Source: Fibrobacterota bacterium
GTDB lineage: Bacteria; Fibrobacterota; Chitinivibrionia; Chitinivibrionales; Chitinispirillaceae
Direction: 5' to 3'
Assembly: GCA_023459055.1 (NCBI GenBank)
Contig: JAEWVR010000018.1
Location: 1-64,000 of the forward strand
Length of the DNA stretch: 64,000 nucleotides
Shown: piece by piece, positions 56,384 to 64,000 of the stretch
How the letters are laid out: each line of letters begins with the position of its first letter
How positions within the stretch are numbered: position 1 is the stretch's first letter
Notes under the pieces: generated by a model
The model's input: only the letters and a program-made list of their open reading frames with translations
Told to the model about the DNA's origin: nothing
Databases searched by the model: none
Position numbers and translations under genes: made by a program

Positions 56384-57484
56384 TTATAATTCATCAAGTT
56401 TCACCGAAAGGCTCTTCGGCATGATCGGCGGCATTGAAATTGTTATCAGTTCCGGTCCGCCTGCGGAATTCAGTGAAAACCCAAGACCGCTATATGCAAC
56501 ATCAATATCGAATAGCGCAAGTCCAATTTTCGCGTCAAGAACATGCGAGAAACAAGTTGTCTGTACCTCGCCAACCTTTTTATCACCGTTGTAAATTGAC
56601 ATCCCAGGAGCAATTTCAACACTCTTTTCCACCCGTATTCCAATAATTTTCTTTGTCAACCCGTCGGCTCTGCGCTTAAAGATTGCATCACTGCCATTGA
56701 ATTTCTCTTTGTCAAAATCAATCATATACTGTAAACCAAGTATCAACGGATCCTTTGCACGGGCACCTTCACTGTATATATTAAAAAAACGTCCCTCAAG
56801 ACGTAAATCATTGTGAATTGTAACACTGCACACACCACCCTCAACCTTTTTTACACCATCAAGAAGCACGGCAAACAGTTTTTCTGCGATCTCTTTTGGT
56901 GCAAGAAGCTGATACCCGAATTCAGATGTTTTTCCCGCGCGAAACAATTTTATACCGATACCTTCAAAATCGTAGGTTTCTATTGACAGATACGGAAGAC
57001 CAAGAATATCTGCTCCAAACAAATCACGAATAACACTCCAGGACTTGAACCCGTCAACTCCAATCACCACATGACTGTCGGTGATATCAGTAACATTTGC
57101 AGATTTATCCTTTGTAAACATACCACGAATCAGTTTATCATCTGCAATACTCTCGCACAGCACAATAAATTCATCATCATTATTTGCAACATAACAGTCT
57201 GCAAGAAGATAACCTGCATCATCGCTTAAGAATGTGTGAAGAATGCGGCCAAAACGGATTCGTGCGACATTTCCAGCCAGAAGAGTATCCAGAAAATCAA
57301 GCCCACTCTCCTCGGGTACCCTGAACTTCTGTACATGCGAAAAATCAGTCAACCCTGCGGCATCACGGATGTATCGGTATTCCTTATCCAAAGGATTGAC
57401 AGACGAAACGACTTCAACACCATAGCATTCAGTAAATGACGCGCCCAGTGATTTCAATGTATCTTTTAACGGTGAACTTCTCAT
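56384..57484 (-). CDS. GcvT/YgfZ-like aminomethyltransferase-fold protein
   Basis: The 366-residue protein has the folate-binding fold of glycine-cleavage T-protein: EYRYIRDAAGLTDFSHVQKFRV (35-56), FLDTLLAGNVARIRFGR, GYLLADCYVANNDDEFIVL and a C-terminal beta barrel (about 280-366; KKIIGIRVE, KVGEVQTTCFSHVL). There are no glycine-cleavage H or P genes nearby. It lies 6 bp after the ACP gene in the ketosynthase operon, so it probably acts on an ACP-bound or folate-linked one-carbon step of that pathway; this is inference. A simple GcvT is unlikely given the context. Confidence 0.75.
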   Translation of the reverse strand: MRSSPLKDTLKSLGASFTECYGVEVVSSVNPLDKEYRYIRDAAGLTDFSHVQKFRVPEESGLDFLDTLLAGNVARIRFGRILHTFLSDDAGYLLADCYVANNDDEFIVLCESIADDKLIRGMFTKDKSANVTDITDSHVVIGVDGFKSWSVIRDLFGADILGLPYLSIETYDFEGIGIKLFRAGKTSEFGYQLLAPKEIAEKLFAVLLDGVKKVEGGVCSVTIHNDLRLEGRFFNIYSEGARAKDPLILGLQYMIDFDKEKFNGSDAIFKRRADGLTKKIIGIRVEKSVEIAPGMSIYNGDKKVGEVQTTCFSHVLDAKIGLALFDIDVAYSGLGFSLNSAGGPELITISMPPIMPKSLSVKLDEL

Positions 57485-57490
57485 CGTGAA

Positions 57491-57778
57491 TCAGCCCTTC
57501 TTTGCCTGTTCCTGGAGAACATAATCAACAATAGTGTTAATTGAACGCAGAATTGATGTATTCTGGTCTGGAATTTTTATACCGAAGCTATTCTCGATAC
57601 ACAACACAATTTCAAGCGCATCAAGCGAATCCAGACCAAGCCCCGAACCTAAAAGCGACACATCCTCATGAAGATCATCAGGTGTGTACGGTAGATTCAA
57701 ACGACGTATCAGTTCCTCTTTAAACTTTTTAATAACAGCACTTCGCTTATCAATCGTCTGCTGAATATTCTCTGCCAT
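57491..57778 (-). CDS. Acyl carrier protein
   Basis: The 95-residue carrier has the phosphopantetheine serine S51 in GLDSLDALEIVLCIENSFGI, four predicted helices and a short extra N-terminal helix. It carries the growing chain for the operon's ketosynthases. It lies between the second ketosynthase protein and the GcvT-like gene, with gaps of 22 and 6 bp. It differs enough from a housekeeping AcpP (basic KKFKEELIRRL start) to suggest a dedicated carrier. Confidence 0.9.
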   Translation of the reverse strand: MAENIQQTIDKRSAVIKKFKEELIRRLNLPYTPDDLHEDVSLLGSGLGLDSLDALEIVLCIENSFGIKIPDQNTSILRSINTIVDYVLQEQAKKG

Positions 57779-57800
57779 AGATGATGCCGACTCTTTCTAT

Positions 57801-60101
57801 TCAAAATACCTTTTCAAAAACAGCCACACAGTCAGTTGCATGTCTGGCATTAAAAAACGTTAGAATATAATTTTTCCCCTTGCGAACATCAAAGAATCTA
57901 TTCTCAAGTGATGCTGCAATGTTAAACGAAGGGTAGGTTGAAGGAGCATAACCTGTTGATTTTAAACAATCGACTACGGAATAACCGGTTTCTCCAACAA
58001 CTTCTTTAACCGCACATTCAGCCTCAGTATCCCAGGAATTATACGATATCACCGCAAGCTTGTCCGGTGTAATACCAGCCTGAACCAACGCATTACACAA
58101 TAGATTTTTATACGACACAACAGCTGAATCTACCTGATTGGATGCACTGACAATAGACCGTATCAGACACAAAGGCTTTATTGAACGCGACAATGCATTC
58201 GATACTTTCTCGAGAACGAATACAGCGGCGCCCTCCCCGGGAATTATGACCGCAGGATCAATCATACTTGACGTAATACAATCAATGGTTCTTCTGTCGC
58301 ACAGATCATCAACACTTCCGCACAGAAGCATCGGAGCGTGGTTATTAATGATTGCGCTATGCGCAAGATGTAAACCAACCAGTGATGCCCCCGCGCCGTT
58401 ACAAAATGTTGCATTATGTCCTGTCAGTGAGAATAACCGGCAAACCGTACCGGTAACAGAATTAGGCACAATGTACGGAAACGCATTTACGTGATTGAGT
58501 TCATAGTTATGCTGAAGCAGTGAAACAATATGTTCTTCTTCTGCAAAGGTTGATCCATGAGCAATATTCATAAACAAACCAAGATTCATCCGTTGTACGT
58601 GACGTTCTTTGATACCGCATGATTCCAGTGCTTTCAGTAATGCTGCTGCACAGATCCTTGCGCTACGCTCAATGCGCTGATCAACCCTTTTGTCAAAGAG
58701 CGACTCAGGGGGAATGCGTAAACATCTCACAGTACCCCGGTTTTTAAACACAACAGTTTCTGCGACAGCTGCTTTATCAGGCATTTCAGGAGAAATTCGC
58801 GATCCAAGACCTGCAGATGAAATAACACCGATACCGCTGATACACACCGGATCATCCGAAAGATCAACTGATGATTTCCTGTGGTTTGATCCTGTTCCTA
58901 TTACAAGACTTGCATTGTTACCCCCGAATGCAAAATTATTCTTTACAAATATAGAATTACGACTCCATAGTCTTGACGGTTTCGGAATATAGTCAAGCGT
59001 GCACCCATCACGGGGTTCATTGAAACCAACTGTAGGCGGGTAAACGTCTCTTTGGGCACACTCAAGCGCAGCAGCAGTCTCTATTGCTCCTGCGGCACCG
59101 AGGCAGTGACCTGTAGCCCCCTTTGATGAACTCATCGCGATGTTTGAAACATGTTCTCCGAAGACCTTTACAACCGCCTTTGTTTCTGCTTTATCATTTG
59201 CAGCAGTTCCGGTACCATGAGCGCTGATAAAAGTAATTTCACTCATGTCAATGCCACTATTGGCAATTGCATCTTTCATCGACTGTGCAGCACCCTTGCC
59301 ATTAGGATCCGGAGCACTGCTGTGATAAGCATCATTTGAAAGTCCGCAACCAAGTATTTCACCAAGTATTTTTACATTACGGGACTGTGCTGCAGTCCGG
59401 TTTTCCAGAACAACAAACGCAGCGCCTTCTCCAAGGTTTAATCCGGGTGGTGCAGAAAATGGTGCACACATTGTATCATGCGTTGCTTTGAGCCCGGCAA
59501 ATCCGGCAAGCGTTGTAGTGCTGAAAGAGTCAGCACCACCGACAAGCGCAATATCAATAGTCCCGGTTCGAATCAAATCCGTCGCCTCTGCAACAGCAAC
59601 TGTGAATGCTGAACAGGCGGTAGTAACGGTAATAGCAGGTCCTTTTATACCAAAATAGCATGCAAGTTTTACCGTTGCGCTATAATACTGACATCTGAAA
59701 AGTTCATCTGCTTCAGGTACAGCATTCCGGGCAAGTTCTCTTTTGTATTGCTCTTCAATAGAAAGCATTGGTCCTGAACATGTCCCAAGGAATAATCCGG
59801 CTTTTACAGATTGCAGCTCATCACCAAGATGTGCATCCATAAACGCCTCCCGGGCAGCAATTGATGCAAGCTTTACATATCTGTCGGATGCAGAAAAAAC
59901 ATCTTTGTCAAATAGCGGATGCATCTCAAGATCTTCACTGATAATCCCTGCGTATTTTACATTAAAATGAGAAATTCGGGGATCATTGATTTCAAGTAAT
60001 GCCCTTGATCCTTTGACAATTGTATCTGTAAACTTCTGTTTATTACTGCCGGCGCTTGCGATTACACCAATACCGCTGATTACAACACGATTACCTATCA
60101 T
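57801..60101 (-). CDS. Ketosynthase fused to degenerate ketosynthase (KS-CLF-like)
   Basis: 766 residues. The first domain (about 5-402) is a complete KS: C163 in TACSA, H295 in SAHGTGT, K327, H332 in GHCLGAAG. The second (about 417-765) keeps the thiolase-type fold but lacks all of these: Ala570 stands where the cysteine should be, NSWDTEAE replaces the first histidine motif and TGYAPST the second. This resembles a KS-alpha with its chain-length factor, fused in one chain. The ATG overlaps the previous stop (ATGA, 60098-60101). With the ACP next, it should extend an ACP-bound chain. Confidence 0.9.
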   Translation of the reverse strand: MIGNRVVISGIGVIASAGSNKQKFTDTIVKGSRALLEINDPRISHFNVKYAGIISEDLEMHPLFDKDVFSASDRYVKLASIAAREAFMDAHLGDELQSVKAGLFLGTCSGPMLSIEEQYKRELARNAVPEADELFRCQYYSATVKLACYFGIKGPAITVTTACSAFTVAVAEATDLIRTGTIDIALVGGADSFSTTTLAGFAGLKATHDTMCAPFSAPPGLNLGEGAAFVVLENRTAAQSRNVKILGEILGCGLSNDAYHSSAPDPNGKGAAQSMKDAIANSGIDMSEITFISAHGTGTAANDKAETKAVVKVFGEHVSNIAMSSSKGATGHCLGAAGAIETAAALECAQRDVYPPTVGFNEPRDGCTLDYIPKPSRLWSRNSIFVKNNFAFGGNNASLVIGTGSNHRKSSVDLSDDPVCISGIGVISSAGLGSRISPEMPDKAAVAETVVFKNRGTVRCLRIPPESLFDKRVDQRIERSARICAAALLKALESCGIKERHVQRMNLGLFMNIAHGSTFAEEEHIVSLLQHNYELNHVNAFPYIVPNSVTGTVCRLFSLTGHNATFCNGAGASLVGLHLAHSAIINNHAPMLLCGSVDDLCDRRTIDCITSSMIDPAVIIPGEGAAVFVLEKVSNALSRSIKPLCLIRSIVSASNQVDSAVVSYKNLLCNALVQAGITPDKLAVISYNSWDTEAECAVKEVVGETGYSVVDCLKSTGYAPSTYPSFNIAASLENRFFDVRKGKNYILTFFNARHATDCVAVFEKVF

Positions 60102-63100
60102 TCGCCGCTATTCTCTCCGGTTGCAATTATCGTGGTAAAATTATACCCGACATCAGAGCTGCCAATTGACATGATATACCGTGGTTTTTTCTCCATTTTT
60201 CTCCCGTCAATTTCAGGGATGCCAGTCTTCTGCTGCCAAATTGGAATTCCCCTGTCAAGTGATCGCAGAACAAGACCAGTACACATCAGGAGCGATGCAG
60301 TTTCTATATAGCCGGTATTGAATGTACTTGTAATCAAAGGGATATGTAATGCGTTATTTGTAAACACACCATTAATTGCGTCAAGTACTTTGCGATCCTG
60401 AGCATTTCCCTGTGGTGCCCAGATGATACAGTCAATTGCTTCTGCAGCAAGCTGAGCCCTTGTTAATGCAATACGAATTGCCCTGATAACTCCATCAGGT
60501 TCGAGACTTTGCCTGTCATAAACACAACCATCAATGGTCATTCCATAGGAGAGTACTTCACCAAGAATTTTTGCATTACGTTCTTTTGCAGATATCAACG
60601 TTTCAAGCACCAGAGACGCAGCTCCTTCACCAAGCACTTTTCGTTTATTGTCATCAAAGTGCAGGGCATACTGTTTTTCCCGATCACCATTATAGAGATA
60701 ACCGATAAGGTCATAATTGTAAAACGTCTGCGGATAGACTTCATCGGAACCTGCAGCGATTATTGCGTTTGCCCTTTTGTCTGCAAGCATTTCATAGGCA
60801 TAAGCAAGACTCTGGATTCCGGCATGATGTCCTGGAGAGAGTGTCATGTTGACACCTTTTAGCTGTAATGCCCCGGCAACCCAGCCGGCTGTTGAATTAG
60901 CAGTAATATTGGAAAAGTTGTTAATATCACAAGCAAAATCCGGTGATGAAAACACTTTGTTCATATGATCAGACTCGGGAGGCCCATTACAGACACCCAT
61001 CACAATTCCAGTCTCTTCAGAGTTTTTCGCACGGATTTTGAGCCCGGTATTCTGTAACGCATCAAATGATGCCGCCACCGCCATTCTGCTCAGATGATTC
61101 ATTCCTGTAAAGTCAAGACGTCTGTCAATATCTGCAGCTTTAAAATGAGCAACCAGACCAGCCATTGTTGCCTCAAGCGGTTCAAGTCCAAGCGACTCAA
61201 CACTACCGATGCCACATAGTCCCTCATTTAGTGCATCAAGTGTTGAATCCAGTGTAAGCCCGAGACTTGTCACCGCTCCGGCTCCGGTGATTACCACCCG
61301 TTCACTTGAATCACTGCGCTGAGGAACAACTGCATCCCACGTGGTTATTACTACAGAGGCATTATTTCCACCAAATGCGTAATTTGCACTAATAAAAGCA
61401 TTATAGTTTTTATCCCTGGCAACGTTTGGTATATAGTCAAGTGTACAACCCGCACGGGGAGCTTTAAAATTAATGGTCGGTGGAAGAAATCCGGCATTCA
61501 TTGCTAAAAGATTACAGGTTGCTTCAAGAATACCTGTCGATCCCATGCAGTGTCCAAAAAACGATTTTGTGCCTGCAACCGGTATCTGAATATCACCGAT
61601 AAATTTTGCAATACCTTTTGTTTCTGCTCTGTCATTGGCATCAGTACCGGTACCATGCGCATTGATACATCCGATAGCACTGATATCTATTCCACTGTAC
61701 TCAAGCGCACTTTTTAACGTTCTGTAAACTCCTTCACCACGAGGATCCGGAGATGTCGGATGATAGGCATCGCAGGTAGTAGCATGACCGGCAATTTTAC
61801 CAAGACATTTCGCATTTCGTAAAAGCGCATGTTCCAGCTCCTCAACAACCCAGAACACCGATGCTTCTCCTATGTTAAGACCGACCGGCTCTGAAAATGG
61901 AGCTGTATGTTCAGTAGACATAGCCTTAAGACCATTAAATCCGGAATAATTTGCAACACAAAGCGTATCGGATCCACCAACAAGCACCGTTTTGTAATAG
62001 CCTCTGTTTATTAACAATTGGGCAAGTCCGAGTGCACCGGTTGTTGATGAGCACGCGGTGGTTACAAGCCATACCTCACCGGTTATCCCGAGTGCATCAG
62101 CAAGCGCTTTTCCAAATCCGTAATACTGGGCAGTAAGATTCATCTTCTCATCAAAGATTCTTTCACTCTTACCCTGAATCCATTTATATTCCTCTTCGGC
62201 ACTCAGTAAACCACCATTACAGGTACCGAGAACGAGTGCGATATCAGACGTCGTATCGACTTTATTCCTTATCAAGCCAGCGTTTTTAAAAGCCTTACGC
62301 GCTGACGTTATCGCGTATTGTAAATACCGGTCTTCATAAAGCGACACCTCATCACTTGACAAATACTCGAGCGGATCAAACCCTTTTATTTCACCACATA
62401 AATTTGTTCTGAAATGTGATGCATCAAAACGGGTGCACGGAGCTATACCAGAAATAGCGTTTCGCAGAGAATTCGTAATCGTTTCAGGATCATTACCAAT
62501 CGGACTTAACGCACCGATTCCGGTAATAACCGCTTGTCCTCTTACTCCCTGGCGCTCCAACGGTTTTCCGACAGAACGTCTGCCGTCTTTCCAGGTTGCA
62601 GGTTCAAGGCTTGCCGCGTGCTGTGTTTTCTGCATTCTAAAAAATTCATTCCATACCTTTATAAACTGACCATAGAGTTGATCCGGTGACATATTTGTCG
62701 GCTGAGTTACGACATGTGCACCATTATAATGTGCCCATGTGTAATCGATAATACGATTCTGACGAACCAGGCGATCCCAATGTACAGAACCCGGGTATGG
62801 AGTAAATATAAAAAACTCCGCGGTGTGAATTCCCGCTCTGTCATACAGATCAAGAATCCGGTCTGCGATTGATGTATCATCCCAGTCGCGTCCAAGTCCG
62901 CATGACCCGAAGAAACGGATATCGCGATCTTCAAGTTTCTTTACAAGATCGATAAGTATCTGCTGTTCAGCTTTACCTCCTGCGAGCGCCTTAATGGACA
63001 CAGGATCGACATTCATTGTACAGTAAAAATTCTTCACACCGGACTTTGCCATTAGATCAAGAAAGTCTTTATCGGTATTAAGCGCCATTGTTGATGCAAC

Positions 63101-63859
63101 AAAATATTTCTTCTTTAAAGGAATAAGCGCTTCAAGCAGAGCTTTTGAATAGTCAACCATTTTTTTCTGTTGAAAAAACAGCGTATCATCAGCAAGATAC
63201 ACATTCTCGTATTTTAACTGACTAACTTCATGAACGACATCTTCAATGGGGCGGAATCGCATTTTCTGACCCATATGGGCCGGTATTGCACACATTGCAC
63301 AGGAATACATACACCCGCGAGTAACCTGTACCAGATCCTCATCCCAGTCGTAGCTCTCTTTACTATAGAAAATTTCACGCTTCGGTATTGTCAGTTTTGA
63401 CACATCGTAACTACATCCACCTTTGTATACTTTCTTTAATTGTCCGGCTTGTGTATCACGAAGAATCTGATGCCATGTAGGTTCACATTCACCAACATTG
63501 ACACTGTCAGCATGCTTCAGACACTCATCAACCATAAATGACGGAAAAAATCCTCCCATGATAACTTTCTTACCATGAGCCCTGAAACCATCAGCAATTT
63601 CGAACGCGCGTGTCGCCTGAGGTGTAAAGCAGTTAATACCAATCAGATCTGCCTCAATTGTGTAATCAACAGGGTCACCACTGTTGTCATCAAGCAGGAT
63701 AACCTCGTGTTCCGGAGGTGTTAGTGATGCAAGAATCGGTATACCCAGTGATGGCGGAGTGGTAAAATCACCCAGAAAATAATCTATTAATCCCTTATCG
63801 AGGTCTTTGTTGTCTTTTAAAAATTTTTCAAAACGTGGATAAACGAGTACTATTTTCAC
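60098..63859 (-). CDS. B12-binding radical SAM domain fused to ketosynthase and degenerate ketosynthase
   Basis: 1253 residues, starting GTG. Residues 1-150 look like a cobalamin-binding domain; the radical SAM core follows with C183-x3-C187-x2-C190 (GCMYSCAMC). From about 443 comes a complete KS (C603 in TACSS, H735 in NAHGTGT, K765, H770 in FFGHCMG). The last domain (about 855-1250) is a degenerate KS: His1011 replaces the cysteine (SPGHHAG), and APQGNAQD and FNTGYIETA replace the histidine motifs. The radical SAM domain could methylate, cyclise or rearrange the chain the KS extends. It overlaps the next gene by 4 bp. I know no characterised protein with this layout. Confidence 0.85.
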   Translation of the reverse strand: MKIVLVYPRFEKFLKDNKDLDKGLIDYFLGDFTTPPSLGIPILASLTPPEHEVILLDDNSGDPVDYTIEADLIGINCFTPQATRAFEIADGFRAHGKKVIMGGFFPSFMVDECLKHADSVNVGECEPTWHQILRDTQAGQLKKVYKGGCSYDVSKLTIPKREIFYSKESYDWDEDLVQVTRGCMYSCAMCAIPAHMGQKMRFRPIEDVVHEVSQLKYENVYLADDTLFFQQKKMVDYSKALLEALIPLKKKYFVASTMALNTDKDFLDLMAKSGVKNFYCTMNVDPVSIKALAGGKAEQQILIDLVKKLEDRDIRFFGSCGLGRDWDDTSIADRILDLYDRAGIHTAEFFIFTPYPGSVHWDRLVRQNRIIDYTWAHYNGAHVVTQPTNMSPDQLYGQFIKVWNEFFRMQKTQHAASLEPATWKDGRRSVGKPLERQGVRGQAVITGIGALSPIGNDPETITNSLRNAISGIAPCTRFDASHFRTNLCGEIKGFDPLEYLSSDEVSLYEDRYLQYAITSARKAFKNAGLIRNKVDTTSDIALVLGTCNGGLLSAEEEYKWIQGKSERIFDEKMNLTAQYYGFGKALADALGITGEVWLVTTACSSTTGALGLAQLLINRGYYKTVLVGGSDTLCVANYSGFNGLKAMSTEHTAPFSEPVGLNIGEASVFWVVEELEHALLRNAKCLGKIAGHATTCDAYHPTSPDPRGEGVYRTLKSALEYSGIDISAIGCINAHGTGTDANDRAETKGIAKFIGDIQIPVAGTKSFFGHCMGSTGILEATCNLLAMNAGFLPPTINFKAPRAGCTLDYIPNVARDKNYNAFISANYAFGGNNASVVITTWDAVVPQRSDSSERVVITGAGAVTSLGLTLDSTLDALNEGLCGIGSVESLGLEPLEATMAGLVAHFKAADIDRRLDFTGMNHLSRMAVAASFDALQNTGLKIRAKNSEETGIVMGVCNGPPESDHMNKVFSSPDFACDINNFSNITANSTAGWVAGALQLKGVNMTLSPGHHAGIQSLAYAYEMLADKRANAIIAAGSDEVYPQTFYNYDLIGYLYNGDREKQYALHFDDNKRKVLGEGAASLVLETLISAKERNAKILGEVLSYGMTIDGCVYDRQSLEPDGVIRAIRIALTRAQLAAEAIDCIIWAPQGNAQDRKVLDAINGVFTNNALHIPLITSTFNTGYIETASLLMCTGLVLRSLDRGIPIWQQKTGIPEIDGRKMEKKPRYIMSIGSSDVGYNFTTIIATGENSGE

Positions 63860-64000
63860 TCTATTTTCTCAAAACTCAGAAAATTGTTGAACATTACTGC
63901 TGTATGAATTTCATAAGAACACAGAACAGCATCACCAGCAAACACAATTTTTTCATGCAAAAGCAACAAAAAAATCATTTGAAAAGGAAATATATATATG
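63860..64000. other. Region upstream of the ketosynthase operon
   Basis: 141 AT-rich bp with no gene seen. The operon promoter may lie here or beyond the window edge; other operon genes upstream cannot be excluded. Confidence 0.4.

Noticed and set aside
54493..63859. Plain fatty-acid synthesis cluster
   Set aside because: The radical SAM fusion, degenerate KS domains and GcvT-like protein do not fit housekeeping fab clusters, and no fabZ, fabH or fabI is present.

Overview
The window looks like a chromosomal piece of an anaerobic, fermentative, Gram-negative bacterium of the Fibrobacterota (Fibrobacter / Chitinispirillum-like). Two markers point there: a regulator of the TIGR02147 family and a fibro-slime domain protein (TIGR02148), both defined from Fibrobacter. 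Supporting signs are many secreted proteins ending in FlgD-like or T9SS-like beta-sandwich tails, carbohydrate-active enzymes, outer-membrane barrels, a Ni-CO dehydrogenase and a D-lactate dehydrogenase. The assignment is inference from gene content. I saw no rRNA, tRNA, IS element, phage or CRISPR array.

Layout. 1-2400: remnant of a Roadblock gene, then a short orphan CO dehydrogenase. 2482-5867 (minus): four-gene housekeeping operon (radical SAM DUF512 protein, pseudouridine synthase, HAD phosphatase, exported OB-fold-like protein). 5940-10159: giant Ig-repeat surface protein plus barrel. 10360-11718: TrpB2. 12040-20549: carbohydrate and surface block (GH127 arabinofuranosidase, LamG/DUF2341 protein coupled to a TIGR02147 regulator, fibro-slime protein, CE1-type esterase). 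20883-24575: lipoprotein-barrel pair. 25086-29215: cytidylate-kinase-like protein, small lipoprotein, signal peptidase I, phosphofructokinase. 29464-38751: Ig-like lipoprotein and two paralogous secreted VWA proteins flanking a barrel-TPR protein. 39442-43513: late cobalamin operon cobQ-cobD-cbiB-cobO. 43752-44690: nucleotide-sugar reductase. 44901-49534: second lipoprotein-barrel pair, this time with TSP3 repeats and an OmpA domain. 49659-54439: Crp/Fnr regulator, an FNR-type promoter, glutamine amidotransferase, D-LDH, CheX-GGDEF fusion, zinc-ribbon protein.

The most unusual region is 54493-63859 (minus), an assembly-line-like lipid/polyketide operon. It reads, in transcription order: a B12-binding radical SAM enzyme fused to a complete ketosynthase and a degenerate ketosynthase; a second complete-plus-degenerate ketosynthase protein; an acyl carrier protein; a GcvT-like folate-fold protein; FabG; FabD. 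Both didomain proteins have the form of a KS-alpha/chain-length-factor pair joined in one chain. I do not recognise this as a named pathway. The cobalamin operon in the same window could supply the cofactor its radical SAM domain would need.

Other points of interest are the two paralogous lipoprotein-barrel modules, the paralogous VWA proteins, the CheX-GGDEF fusion, and an FNR-type site placed about 40 bp upstream of an inferred start, in the divergent region next to a Crp/Fnr gene.
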